From positions 62,001-126,000 of the forward strand of contig CAVSGQ010000009.1 of the NCBI GenBank assembly GCA_963727495.1: a stretch of DNA of 64,000 bases. The letters run 5' to 3'. This stretch comes from Actinophytocola sp963727495. Its GTDB lineage: Bacteria > Actinomycetota > Actinomycetes > Mycobacteriales > Pseudonocardiaceae. This document shows positions 44,575 to 52,221 of the stretch, piece after piece. Each line of letters begins with the position of its first letter. Position 1 is the first letter of the stretch. Made by a program: the position numbers and the translations under genes. The notes beneath the pieces were generated by a model. That model ran no database searches. It was not told the DNA's origin and was given only the letters and a program-made list of their open reading frames with translations.

Positions 44575-45085
44575 GAACCCGCTGGCCGACGTGCTTGGCC
44601 TCGACGCCGACGAGCTCGCCTCGCTGGTCGCCACGTTGCGTGAGCGCGGCGAGACGGTGGCCACCGCCGAGTCGCTGACCGGCGGGCTGGTCGCCGCCGC
44701 GCTGACCAGCGTGCCCGGCTCCAGCGCGGTCGTGCGCGGCGGCGTGATCGTCTACGCCACGCCGCTCAAGACCGACCTGGCCGGGGTGGACGCGGCGGCG
44801 CTCGCCGAGCACGGCCCGGTGCACCCGCTGATCGCCGAGCAGCTGGCCAAGGGCGCCCGCATCGCCTGCCGGTCGAGCTGGGGGATCGGGCTCACCGGGG
44901 TGGCCGGGCCGGACCCGCAGGAGGGCGTCGAGCCGGGAGTGGTGCATCTGGCGGTGTCCGGCACGACCGGCACGACCGTGCACACGGTCGGCGTCGACGG
45001 CAACCGGCACCAGGTCCGGTCCGGGGCGGTTCGCGCGGCGTTCGACCTGCTCAGGGCCCAGTTCACCGAACCGGCGACGGACTGA
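44561..45085 (+). CDS. CinA family protein (nicotinamide-nucleotide amidohydrolase, PncC-like)
   Basis: A 174-residue protein equal to the C-terminal domain of CinA, which deamidates NMN. Signs: ERGETVATAESLTGGLVAAALTSVPGSS, VIVYATPLKTDLAGV, and GIGLTGVAGPDPQEGVEPGVVHLAV. GTG 44561 overlaps pgsA by 14 bp; GTG 44567 is equally possible. Stand-alone forms of this domain are common in actinobacteria. Confidence 0.92.
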   Translation: MPVVRNPLADVLGLDADELASLVATLRERGETVATAESLTGGLVAAALTSVPGSSAVVRGGVIVYATPLKTDLAGVDAAALAEHGPVHPLIAEQLAKGARIACRSSWGIGLTGVAGPDPQEGVEPGVVHLAVSGTTGTTVHTVGVDGNRHQVRSGAVRAAFDLLRAQFTEPATD

Positions 45086-45122
45086 GCTCGAGCGGAGCTC
45101 CAGGGGTCGGCACTACTGTTCG

Positions 45123-45162
45123 GGAACACCGGGACGCGTCCGGTCGTTCGCTTGTGGCGGAC
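45123..45162 (+). promoter_or_regulatory. SigE-like ECF promoter and ClgR box upstream of clgR
   Basis: GGAAC (45123-45127) and CGTT (45145-45148), 17 bases apart, match the -35/-10 of actinobacterial SigE-type ECF promoters. Overlapping the -10 side, GTTCGCTTGTGGCGGAC (45146-45162) matches the known ClgR binding pattern GTTCGC-N5-GCG. In mycobacteria, clgR is under SigE and regulates itself. This suggests the same circuit, though the overlap of box and -10 would favour repression or a second promoter nearby. Confidence 0.6.
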
Positions 45163-45263
45163 GGGTGGTGATGTCGCTGCCGATGATCGTGCCGTCTCGG
45201 TAACGTTGTCACTGTGCCCGACCGTGACCATCGGGCGGTTGATCTTGGAGGGAGGGGCGCGCG

Positions 45264-45734
45264 ATGACCGTGCTGTTGCGTGAGGCGATCGGTGATCGGC
45301 TCCGTCATGCCCGCACCAACCAGCGCCGCACGCTGCGCGAGGTCTCCCGCGCGGCGAGGGTGAGCCTGGGGTACCTCTCCGAGGTCGAGCGCGGCCGCAA
45401 GGAGGCGTCCAGCGAGCTGCTGGCCGCCATCTGCGACGCCCTGGAGCTGCCGCTGTCGCAGCTGCTGCACCACGTGGCGAGCGACATGGGGGCGCTGGAC
45501 TCGGTGGACCGCAGCGTCCCGGAGCCGGCCGAGCGCCCGGAGCGGACCGAGGCGATCGACGCGATGGACGCGGCCGAGAGCCCGCGGGCCGCGGTGGACG
45601 GCGTCGAGGGTGGCCGGCTGGTCCCGGCCGTGGTCGGCGACAACCTGGCCGACCTGCGCATCCAGCCCGTGCTCAGCCACCGGATGGAGGCGTCCATCGG
45701 CGGCCACCGGATGGGCGCGGTGTTCGCCGCCTGA
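45264..45734 (+). CDS. clgR: ClgR-like helix-turn-helix regulator
   Basis: A 156-residue XRE-type regulator orthologous by position to ClgR, the activator of clp protease and psp genes. Helix-turn-helix at about 12-65: LRHARTNQRRTLREVSRAARVSLGYLSEVERGRKEASSELL. The middle is acidic and variable (VPEPAERPERTEAIDAMD); the end GDNLADLRIQPVLSHRM is conserved-looking. ATG 45264 follows GGAGGGAGGGG. Typical ClgR ends in a Clp-degradable non-polar tail; the final GAVFAA here would fit that. Confidence 0.88.
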   Translation: MTVLLREAIGDRLRHARTNQRRTLREVSRAARVSLGYLSEVERGRKEASSELLAAICDALELPLSQLLHHVASDMGALDSVDRSVPEPAERPERTEAIDAMDAAESPRAAVDGVEGGRLVPAVVGDNLADLRIQPVLSHRMEASIGGHRMGAVFAA

Positions 45735-45782
45735 TCGTCCACCCGTACCGGCGGGGCCCGCCAGGTCCGCGACGGCCTGGCC

Positions 45783-45871
45783 CCGACCCGACCCCTGGCA
45801 CCCCCCGACCCGACCCGTGGCGTCGTCGAGTCGACCCGTGGCGTCGCCGGCCCGACTCCCGGCGTCGCCGA
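45783..45871. repeat. 21-bp repeat array (type B) after clgR
   Basis: About four units with 21-bp spacing, such as TCGAGTCGACCCGTGGCGTCG and CCGGCCCGACTCCCGGCGTCG, all in one direction. They match the array at 29.5 kb. They lie between clgR and the next gene of the same strand, the only one of the four arrays not in a convergent gap. Confidence 0.7.
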
Positions 45872-45892
45872 CGTTAGACTCCGGACCTGGCA

Positions 45893-46576
45893 TTGGAACC
45901 GGAGGTCGCGCTGTTTATCACCGTGCTCGTCGTCGTTCTTGTCGTGATCGGCATCGCGGCGGTGGTGAGCGTGCCGTTGATGATCCGCAGCACCCGCCGC
46001 CAGGTGATCGAGGACGTGCCGCCGGGCGGCCGCCGGCCGATCATGGGCAGCCCCGCCCAGGTGTGGGTGTCGCGCGGCGAACGGGTCCTCCGCGAGCTGG
46101 GCACCACGCTGGGGGACGACGCCGCGCTGCACGGGATCTCCGTGGACGCCGCCCAGGTCGTCGCCGAGCTGCGGCTCACCGCGAGCCAGGTGGCCGAGCT
46201 CGACCACGCGCTGGCCCGCATCCCCGTCCCGTCGCTGGAGGAGGAGCGCGCCGCGCTCGCGTCCGCGCTCGCCGAGGCCGCGGGCAGGCCCGCCGCCGCC
46301 GACCTGGCGCGCTCGCACGAGGCGGTGTCCGCACGGATCGCCGCCGCGCAGCGCCAGCGCGACCAGCGCGACGCGCTGCTGGCCCGGATGCAGGCCACGG
46401 TCACCGAGTTCGAGCAGGCCCGCGACGAGCTCGCCGAGCTGCTGGGTGGCACCGCGATGACCGTGAGTGACACCGCCACCGCCCAGCTCACGGGTAGGCT
46501 CGATGCCCTGAGGGAAGGGCTTGTGGAGGTACGGAGGCTGACCGACCCCGAGATCGGTCCGGGCACTCAGGGCTAA
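45893..46576 (+). CDS. Membrane-anchored coiled-coil protein of unknown function
   Basis: A 227-residue protein with one N-terminal membrane helix (ALFITVLVVVLVVIGIAAVVSVPLMI, about residues 6-31) and a long, mostly helical cytoplasmic part rich in Ala, Arg, Glu and Gln (about 60-200) that looks like a coiled coil. No cysteine and no known domain. The TTG at 45893 is the only start before the helix. It lies between clgR and pspA, where mycobacteria have no gene, so it could be an extra component of this envelope-stress operon. Confidence 0.7.
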   Translation: MEPEVALFITVLVVVLVVIGIAAVVSVPLMIRSTRRQVIEDVPPGGRRPIMGSPAQVWVSRGERVLRELGTTLGDDAALHGISVDAAQVVAELRLTASQVAELDHALARIPVPSLEEERAALASALAEAAGRPAAADLARSHEAVSARIAAAQRQRDQRDALLARMQATVTEFEQARDELAELLGGTAMTVSDTATAQLTGRLDALREGLVEVRRLTDPEIGPGTQG

Positions 46577-46739
46577 CCCTGAATCGGTACCTGATTTCGG
46601 GCCGGGTCGGTGGTAAGGACGCCCGCGGACCTGACACGATGGAACCCACAGCGATGACGGGGCGTTGCCATACCAACTGCGCAAGCGGCACGGTGTGGCA
46701 GCCAGCAGCGGACCAGCACGGAGAAGGCAGGCGGAGGAG

Positions 46740-47591
46740 ATGGCCAACCCGTTCGTGAAGTTCTGGAAGTACCTCATGGCGGCCTTCTCGTCGAAGATCG
46801 ACGAGCACGCCGACCCGAAGGTACAGATCCAGCAGGCCATCGAGGAGGCGCAGCGCCAGCACCAGGCGTTGTCCCAGCAGGCGGCCGCGGTGATCGGCAA
46901 CCAGCGGCAGCTGGAGATGAAGCTGAACCGCCAGCTCGGCAACGTCGAGAAGCTGCAGGCCTCGGCGCGCCAGGCGCTGGTGCTGGCCGACGAGGCCCGC
47001 GCCAAGGGCGACGACGCGAAGGCCACCCAGTTCGAGCAGGCCGCGCAGTCGTTCGCGACGCAGCTGGTCACGGCCGAGCAGGACATCGAGGACATGAAGA
47101 CCCTGCACGACCAGGCGCTGCAGGCGGCCACGCAGGCCAAGCAGGCGGTCGAGCGCAACGCGATGATGCTGCAGAACAAGCTCGCCGAGCGCACCAAGCT
47201 GCTCAGCCAGCTCGAGCAGGCCAAGATGCAGGAGCAGGTCTCCAAGAGCCTCAACCAGATGAGCGAGCTGGCCGCGCCGGGCAACACGCCGTCGCTGGAG
47301 GAGGTCCGGGACAAGATCGAGAAGCGGTACACCACCGCGCTCGGCTCGGCGGAGCTGTCCCAGAACTCGATCCAGGGCCGGATGATGGAGGTCCAGGCGT
47401 CGACCACGGAAATGGCCGGCCAGTCCCGGCTGGAGCAGATCCGCGCGTCGATGGGCGGTGGTTCGGTCGCGCCGCAGGTCACCAGCGGCTCGTCGGCCAA
47501 GTCCGCGCCGGCCGCGGCCACGTCCAACATCGACGCCGAGATCGCGCAGCGGGTCGCTCAGGAGCAGAAGACCAACGGGCAGACCGGCTGA
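46740..47591 (+). CDS. pspA: Phage shock protein PspA/IM30 family
   Basis: A 283-residue membrane-associated coiled-coil protein that shields stressed membranes. MANPFVKFWKYLMAAFSSKI forms the amphipathic N-terminal helix; almost all of residues 25-230 is coiled coil (QAIEEAQRQHQALSQQAAAV, LEQAKMQEQVSKSLNQM). The ATG at 46740 has GGAGGAG. The C-terminal 45 residues are disordered with a last helix (IDAEIAQRVAQEQ). Matches Rv2744c. It is followed by pspM. Confidence 0.95.
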   Translation: MANPFVKFWKYLMAAFSSKIDEHADPKVQIQQAIEEAQRQHQALSQQAAAVIGNQRQLEMKLNRQLGNVEKLQASARQALVLADEARAKGDDAKATQFEQAAQSFATQLVTAEQDIEDMKTLHDQALQAATQAKQAVERNAMMLQNKLAERTKLLSQLEQAKMQEQVSKSLNQMSELAAPGNTPSLEEVRDKIEKRYTTALGSAELSQNSIQGRMMEVQASTTEMAGQSRLEQIRASMGGGSVAPQVTSGSSAKSAPAAATSNIDAEIAQRVAQEQKTNGQTG

Positions 47592-47634
47592 CCGGTTCAG
47601 TCGCTAGTCGCTTCGGCGGGGAGGTGTCGGCGCG

Positions 47635-48486
47635 ATGCGCGGGCGGGAGCTGTACCAGCTGACCCAGCTGGCCAACCGGTACCTCAACCATCAGGTCGTC
47701 CAGCAGGTCCAGGAGGCGTGGACCCGCCGGGGTGACGAGCAGGTGCGCATCGAGCGCCAGCGGCGCCGGCTCGCGCGCAAGCGGGTGTGGGCGTCGCGGT
47801 GGCTCACCGCGTGGGCGGTGATCGCGGCGCTGTGCGGGCTGTTGATCGTCGGCGTCATCACCGGCGCGGTCGCGGAGGGCGAGGCGTCGGCGTTGTTCGG
47901 CGCGATCGCGGCCACGATCGTCACGACCGTGATCGCCGTGCGCTCCGCGGTCAAGCTCGCGATGGCGAGGAACGCCCAGGCCGAGTTCGAGGTCAAGTAC
48001 CCGAGGGCGGGCGTTCCCCCGGTGGCGGCCGCGGCGCCCACGGCGCTGCCGCCGAAGGGCTCGGCCGCCCGCGAGCCGATGCAGCGCCTGGCGGAGGCGG
48101 AGAAGGCGCTGGCCCAGGTGCTCGCCCAGCTCTCCGGGTCGGCGGGCTTGCCGGCGTCGGTGCCGGTCGAGTCCGTGGCGCAGGCGCAGGCCACCGGGGC
48201 CGAGGCGGCCACCGCGCTGCGTGGCGTGGCCGCCCAGCTCGTCGCGGTCGAGGTGGCCCGCGACCACGCGCCGCCGCTGGAGCGCGGCCCGCTGGTCGAG
48301 GGCGTCGGCCGGCTGCGCGAGCAGGTGGAGGAGGGCCTGGACGGCTACCGCAGCCTGGTCGCGGCGGCCGGCCGCGTGGTGGCCGCGAGCTCGGCCCCGG
48401 GCCCGAAGCAGGAGCTGACCGAGGCGACCGACCACCTGGCCGGCCTGGCGGTGGCGCTGCGGGAGCTGTCAGACGCCGCGGGCTGA
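47635..48486 (+). CDS. Phage shock envelope stress protein PspM-like
   Basis: A 283-residue protein with the position and design of PspM (Rv2743c): a helical, basic N-terminus (ELYQLTQLANRYLNHQVVQQV), two adjacent membrane helices (WLTAWAVIAALCGLLIVGVI and ALFGAIAATIVTTVIAV, about residues 56-100), and a helical C-terminal part. ATG 47635 lies 43 bp after pspA. PspM is thought to hold PspA at the membrane. The end overlaps the convergent pyrD by 18 bp. Confidence 0.82.
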   Translation: MRGRELYQLTQLANRYLNHQVVQQVQEAWTRRGDEQVRIERQRRRLARKRVWASRWLTAWAVIAALCGLLIVGVITGAVAEGEASALFGAIAATIVTTVIAVRSAVKLAMARNAQAEFEVKYPRAGVPPVAAAAPTALPPKGSAAREPMQRLAEAEKALAQVLAQLSGSAGLPASVPVESVAQAQATGAEAATALRGVAAQLVAVEVARDHAPPLERGPLVEGVGRLREQVEEGLDGYRSLVAAAGRVVAASSAPGPKQELTEATDHLAGLAVALRELSDAAG

Positions 48487-49491
48487 CCGGTTGATCCGCC
48501 GCACCAGCCCGGGCCCGTGGTAGATGAACCCGGTGTAGAGCTGCACCAGCGCGGCGCCCGCGTCGAACATCCGTGTCGCGTCGTCGGCGTGGTGGATCCC
48601 GCCGACGGCGACCACCGGCAGCCCGGTCCGCTTGGCCACGAACGAGACGATCTCGAGGGCGCGCACCGCGAGCGGGCGCCCGGACAGCCCGCCGGCCTGC
48701 TCACCCGCCACGGCGTCGGCGGGGGCGAGCCCGTCGCGGGACAGCGTCGTGTTGGTGGCGATGACCCCCGCGACCCCGCGCGCGTGGCACACGTCGAGCA
48801 CGTCGTCGATCGCGTCGAACGTCAGGTCGGGCGCGATCTTCACCAGCACCGGCCGCCCGTGCGCCTCGGGCAGCAGCGAGCCGAGCAGCTCGTCGAGGGC
48901 GCCGCGGTCCTGCAGGCCGCGCAGCCCGGGCGTGTTCGGCGAGCTGACGTTCACCGCGAAGTAGTCCGCGTAGGGCCACAGCAGGCGCACCGAGCCGACG
49001 TAGTCACCGACGGCGTCCGCCACCGGCGTCACCTTCGACTTGCCCACGCTGATCCCCAGCGGCACCGGCGGCGGCCCCGCCCGGCGCAGCCGCTCGGCGA
49101 GAGCGGCGGCGCCGAGGTTGTTGAACCCCATCCGGTTGATCACTGCCTCGCTCGCCGGCAGCCGGTACAGCCGCGGCCGCGGGTTTCCCGGCTGCGGGTG
49201 CCAGGTCACCGTGCCGACCTCCACGAAGCCGAACCCGAACGCCGGCCAGCCGCGCACCGCCACCCCGTTCTTGTCCATGCCGGCGGCGAGCCCGACCGGC
49301 CCGGGGAACCGGACGCCGAACACCGTGCGCGGCGCCGGCACGCCGCAGAACCGGCGCAGCGCCGCGACGACCGGCGGCACCCGGCCGAGGCGGGCCACCG
49401 CGGCGACCGTGCGCTCGTGGACGGTCTCGGGGTCGCCGCCGCCCGAACGGAACAGCGCGGGCCGCAGAACGTGCTGGTAGACCACCCGCAC
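48469..49491 (-). CDS. pyrD: Dihydroorotate dehydrogenase (quinone), class 2
   Basis: Membrane-associated FMN enzyme of pyrimidine synthesis, 340 residues. Class 2 features: N-terminal extension before the barrel, GLAAGMDKNG, GFGFVEVGTVT, NRMGFNNLG, and the catalytic Ser loop NVSSPNTPGLR. The FMN-binding end VAVGGIHHADDA is normal. GTG 49491 is the start. Confidence 0.97.
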   Translation of the reverse strand: MRVVYQHVLRPALFRSGGGDPETVHERTVAAVARLGRVPPVVAALRRFCGVPAPRTVFGVRFPGPVGLAAGMDKNGVAVRGWPAFGFGFVEVGTVTWHPQPGNPRPRLYRLPASEAVINRMGFNNLGAAALAERLRRAGPPPVPLGISVGKSKVTPVADAVGDYVGSVRLLWPYADYFAVNVSSPNTPGLRGLQDRGALDELLGSLLPEAHGRPVLVKIAPDLTFDAIDDVLDVCHARGVAGVIATNTTLSRDGLAPADAVAGEQAGGLSGRPLAVRALEIVSFVAKRTGLPVVAVGGIHHADDATRMFDAGAALVQLYTGFIYHGPGLVRRINRSARGV

Positions 49492-49527
49492 ATCGTTTCA
49501 TCGCGCCGCAGGCGCCAAGATGGTGGT

Positions 49528-50409
49528 GTGCCCGACACAGTCGACCTGGATTCCGCGGCCGAGGAGCTCTACGCCGGCTCGCGGGAGGACTTCACGCCCC
49601 GGCGCAACGAGCTCGCGAAGGCGGCGAAGGCCGCGGGGGAGCCGCAGGTCGCCGCGGCGATCGGCAAGCTGGCCAAGCCGACGACCTCCGCGTGGCTGGC
49701 CAACCAGCTCGCCCGGGACGACGGCTCGGACGTCGGCCAGGTCGCCGAGCTCGGCGACGCGCTGCGCGAGGCGCATGCCAACCTGGCCGGTGCGGACCTG
49801 AAGGCGCTGTCGCAGAAACGAACCCGGCTCGTCACCACGCTGGTGCGGCAGGCGGGCGAGCGCAACGGCGCCGCGCTGACCGAGCCGGTGACCCGCGAGC
49901 TGGAGGAGATCTTCACCACCGCCGTGGCCGACCCCGAGGTGGCGCGGGTGCTGCTCGCGGGGCGGCTGACGTCGGCCAAGGACCTCGCCGCCACGGCCGC
50001 CGCGTGGCCGGAGGTGTCCGGCGACCGCGTCCCGGTGGCCCGCCCCGCGCGCCGGGCGAAGGCGAAACCGGCCGAGCTGTCCGGGCGCGAGCGCGCCGAG
50101 CGGGAGGAGAAGCTCGCGACGGCCCGCGCGGAGCTGGAGGACGCGCGGGCGACGGTGAAGGAGGCGGAGGCCGACCGGGCCGAGGAGGAGCGCATCCTGG
50201 CCGAGGCGCAGCGGCTGGCCGACGAGGCGACCGAGGCCGTGCGGCGGGTCTACGAGGAGCTCGACGCGGCCGAGACGCGGGAGAAGGAGGCTCGGCGGCG
50301 GGTCGGCTCGGCGAGCCGGTCGGTGAAGGACGCCGAGCGCCGGGCGAGCCAGGCGTGGCGGCTCGTGCAGCAGGCCGAGCGGGCGCTGGAGGAGCTGTCC
50401 GGGCAATGA
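49528..50409 (+). CDS. Coiled-coil protein of unknown function
   Basis: A 293-residue protein, not recognised. The first 100 residues are helical with a conserved-looking motif (AAEELYAGSREDFTPRRNELAKAAKAAG, GKLAKPTTSAWLANQLARD); the last 130 are a charged coiled coil rich in Glu, Arg and Ala (REEKLATARAELEDARATVK, AEEERILAEAQRLADEATEAV). No membrane segment. The GTG at 49528 is divergent from pyrD with 36 bp between starts. The N-terminal motif suggests a member of a small actinobacterial family, but no function can be given. A dense RNA-hairpin region follows the stop. Confidence 0.7.
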   Translation: MPDTVDLDSAAEELYAGSREDFTPRRNELAKAAKAAGEPQVAAAIGKLAKPTTSAWLANQLARDDGSDVGQVAELGDALREAHANLAGADLKALSQKRTRLVTTLVRQAGERNGAALTEPVTRELEEIFTTAVADPEVARVLLAGRLTSAKDLAATAAAWPEVSGDRVPVARPARRAKAKPAELSGRERAEREEKLATARAELEDARATVKEAEADRAEEERILAEAQRLADEATEAVRRVYEELDAAETREKEARRRVGSASRSVKDAERRASQAWRLVQQAERALEELSGQ

Positions 50410-50413
50410 CAAC

Positions 50414-50551
50414 GGCCCTCGGGCTGCTCCCGCGATCCGGGGGATCGGCGGGCTCAGGGTCGGACTAGGTCCCTGAGAGCTCCGAGGGCCGGGTGACTGC
50501 CTGGTATTCGCCAGCCACACCGCGCGCCTACGGCACCGGGCGAACCCGGTG
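50414..50551 (+). ncRNA. Candidate structured RNA with three-way-junction fold
   Basis: GGCCCTCGG (50414-50422) pairs perfectly with CCGAGGGCC (50482-50490). Inside, CGATCC/GGATCG form a small hairpin (about 50432-50448) and CTCAGGG (50453-50459) pairs with CCCTGAG (50471-50477). This gives a three-way junction of 77 nt that starts 5 bases after a stop codon. Next, CACCGGG, a CGAA loop and CCCGGTG form another perfect hairpin (50532-50549). It could be an elaborate terminator or an independent small RNA. The strand is a guess. Confidence 0.45.
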
Positions 50552-50847
50552 TCAGCCGTGTTGCGCAGCCGGCCTAACCATGTCCGGTCGGGTGGTCCTA
50601 GCGGACAGCCACCTCACGAGTCCGTTGGGATATCACCGTTGGACCACCTCCTCTCTCGTGTACCGCGAGATTACGTGCTCTCCCGGCGACGGGACAAAGA
50701 CTTTTGGGGCGATTCAACTCACGGCGTACATCTGAGCGCCGGCCCGTAGGCCCGCCTGTCGAGTGCGCCTCGCCCGGATGGGGGATGGTAGATTTTCGGC
50801 CCCACTACCGGTTGTCGCCGGGTGTACCCGAAGGGCCAACCCCAACC
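50552..50847. other. Gene-free region with further inverted repeats
   Basis: About 300 bp of lower GC than the surroundings. GGTGGTCC (50591-50598) can pair with GGACCACC (50641-50648), and CGGAC (50602-50606) with GTCCG (50620-50624). Two short open frames (50493-50735 and 50549-50749) overlap this structure, lack ribosome sites and look non-coding. The promoter for the Thr-rich protein should be here, around the A/T-rich ACTTTTGGGGCGATT. Confidence 0.4.
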
Positions 50848-51243
50848 ATGGCGTCCCCCCTGCAGAGCGCTCACGGTCGGATGGCGGTCGGTGCCGTCGT
50901 CGGCGCGGTGACCGCTGCGCTGTTCGCGCTCGGGGTGGCGGGCGGTCCCTCGAGCCAGCGGCCGCTGCCGCAGGACCGGGCCGCTGTCGAGCCGGTGCCG
51001 CCCGGCCAGCAGCCGCGGCCCACCGACGCCCCGGCCACCGCGGCGTCCGGGCGGAGGTCGGCCTCGCGCACGACCACCACCACGACGACCACCATCACCA
51101 CGACGACGATCACCACCACCGAACGCCCGGCCGACCCGGTCACCACCACGACGACGACCGAGCGGCCCCCGCCGCCGCGGACCACCACGCCCCCGCGGAC
51201 CACCACGACGACCCGCTGCCACTCGCTGATCTGCGTCGGCTGA
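50848..51243 (+). CDS. Thr-rich exported or membrane-anchored protein
   Basis: A 131-residue protein with one hydrophobic helix (MAVGAVVGAVTAALFALGVAG, about 11-32) followed by a Pro-rich part and long Thr runs (TTTTTTTTITTTTITTTE, then TTTTTTERPPPPRTTTPPRT). Two cysteines lie at the very end (CHSLIC). The extended Thr/Pro stalk is typical of surface-exposed, possibly O-mannosylated regions in actinobacteria. ATG 50848 is used; ATG 50785 would add 21 residues. Function unknown. Confidence 0.6.
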   Translation: MASPLQSAHGRMAVGAVVGAVTAALFALGVAGGPSSQRPLPQDRAAVEPVPPGQQPRPTDAPATAASGRRSASRTTTTTTTTITTTTITTTERPADPVTTTTTTERPPPPRTTTPPRTTTTTRCHSLICVG

Positions 51244-51247
51244 CCGG

Positions 51248-51271
51248 CCCGGCCGGCGGCCGCCGGCCGGG
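51248..51271. terminator. Bidirectional terminator (24-bp palindrome)
   Basis: A fully self-complementary 24-bp run, beginning CCCGGCCGGCGG, lies exactly between the convergent stops of the Thr-rich protein (51243) and parA (51273). It can form a stem of about 10 bp on either strand. Confidence 0.8.
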
Positions 51272-51272
51272 C

Positions 51273-52187
51273 TCAGCGGTCGGCGACCACGTTCACGTCG
51301 TTGTCGCCGTCGCTCTCGTCGGGCCCGGGGCCCTCGCCGGTGTCGGTGGTCTCCGCGTCGCTGTCCGCCTCCGGCCAGCTCGCCGTCCGGTGCCGGCCGC
51401 GGCCGCCGGTCCGCAACACCCGCGCCAGCAACAGGTTCAGCGCCAGCGACACCTCCCGGGCACCCGGCGTGCCCCACTGGTGGATCGGCACGCACGCGCC
51501 CTGCGCCTGCTGCACCGCGAGCCGGTCCGGCAGCGCGACGGGCATCACCAGCCGGCCGAAGTGCTCGCGCAGCTCGGCGATGCGGTACTGGTGCTCGTAG
51601 GACTGCGGCCGCACCCGGTTGACCACCACCCCGAGCGGCGCGAGGTCCGGGTTGTGCTCCTCGCGGGCCCTCTCCACCGCCTCGAACGCCCGTTGCGCGC
51701 CGGACACGGCGAACAGCGTCGGCTCGGTGACCAGCAGCGCGCCGTGCGCGGCCATCAGCGCCGATCGGGTCAGCCGGCCCAGCGAGGGCGGGCAGTCCAG
51801 CAGCACGAGCTGGTAGGGCAGCCGGCCCTCCTCCAGCAGCGGGCCGAGCTCCAGCAGCGCGCGGCTGAGCTTCTCCAGCCTGCGCGGGTCCGGGTCCTGG
51901 TCGTTGAGCAGCTCGAGGGTCTCCGAACCCACGAGCACGTCGACCTCCTCGCCCCAGCCGCTCGGTGCGATGGCGTCGCGCAGCACGGCCGGACGCGGCG
52001 TCTCCAGCACGTCGGCGAGCGTGGCCTTGGTGTCGTCCGGGTCGAGCGTGGCCGTGGCGTTGCACTGCGGGTCGAGGTCGACCACCAACGTGCGCGCACC
52101 ACGGCGCTGCGCTGCCGAGGCAAGGCCGAGCACGATGGTTGTCTTGCCGACACCACCCTTGAGGCTGAGCACTGCCACCGTTTGCAC
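51273..52187 (-). CDS. Orphan ParA/Soj family ATPase
   Basis: A 304-residue ATPase of the ParA/MinD type. Deviant Walker A LKGGVGKTT (residues 9-17), VVDLDPQCNAT (Walker A') and LVLLDCPPSLG (Walker B). After the ATPase core the last 40 residues are acidic and disordered (DSDAETTDTGEGPGPDESDGD). No parB is adjacent, and the usual chromosomal par locus near the origin is elsewhere, so this orphan may place some other cargo. GTG 52187 is used; GTG 52196 also possible. It is divergent from a methyltransferase gene 34 bp away. Confidence 0.9.
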   Translation of the reverse strand: MQTVAVLSLKGGVGKTTIVLGLASAAQRRGARTLVVDLDPQCNATATLDPDDTKATLADVLETPRPAVLRDAIAPSGWGEEVDVLVGSETLELLNDQDPDPRRLEKLSRALLELGPLLEEGRLPYQLVLLDCPPSLGRLTRSALMAAHGALLVTEPTLFAVSGAQRAFEAVERAREEHNPDLAPLGVVVNRVRPQSYEHQYRIAELREHFGRLVMPVALPDRLAVQQAQGACVPIHQWGTPGAREVSLALNLLLARVLRTGGRGRHRTASWPEADSDAETTDTGEGPGPDESDGDNDVNVVADR

Positions 52188-52221
52188 GCTGTGCACCCTA
52201 CGGGGCCTACCCTGTGCGTCC

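Noticed and set aside
50465..50490. TPP riboswitch
   Set aside because: CTGAGA occurs, but the second conserved block of the TPP aptamer is absent and the downstream gene is not for thiamin.
50493..50749. Two short open frames in the structured intergenic region
   Set aside because: No ribosome site, codon use unlike neighbours, and overlap with strong hairpins.
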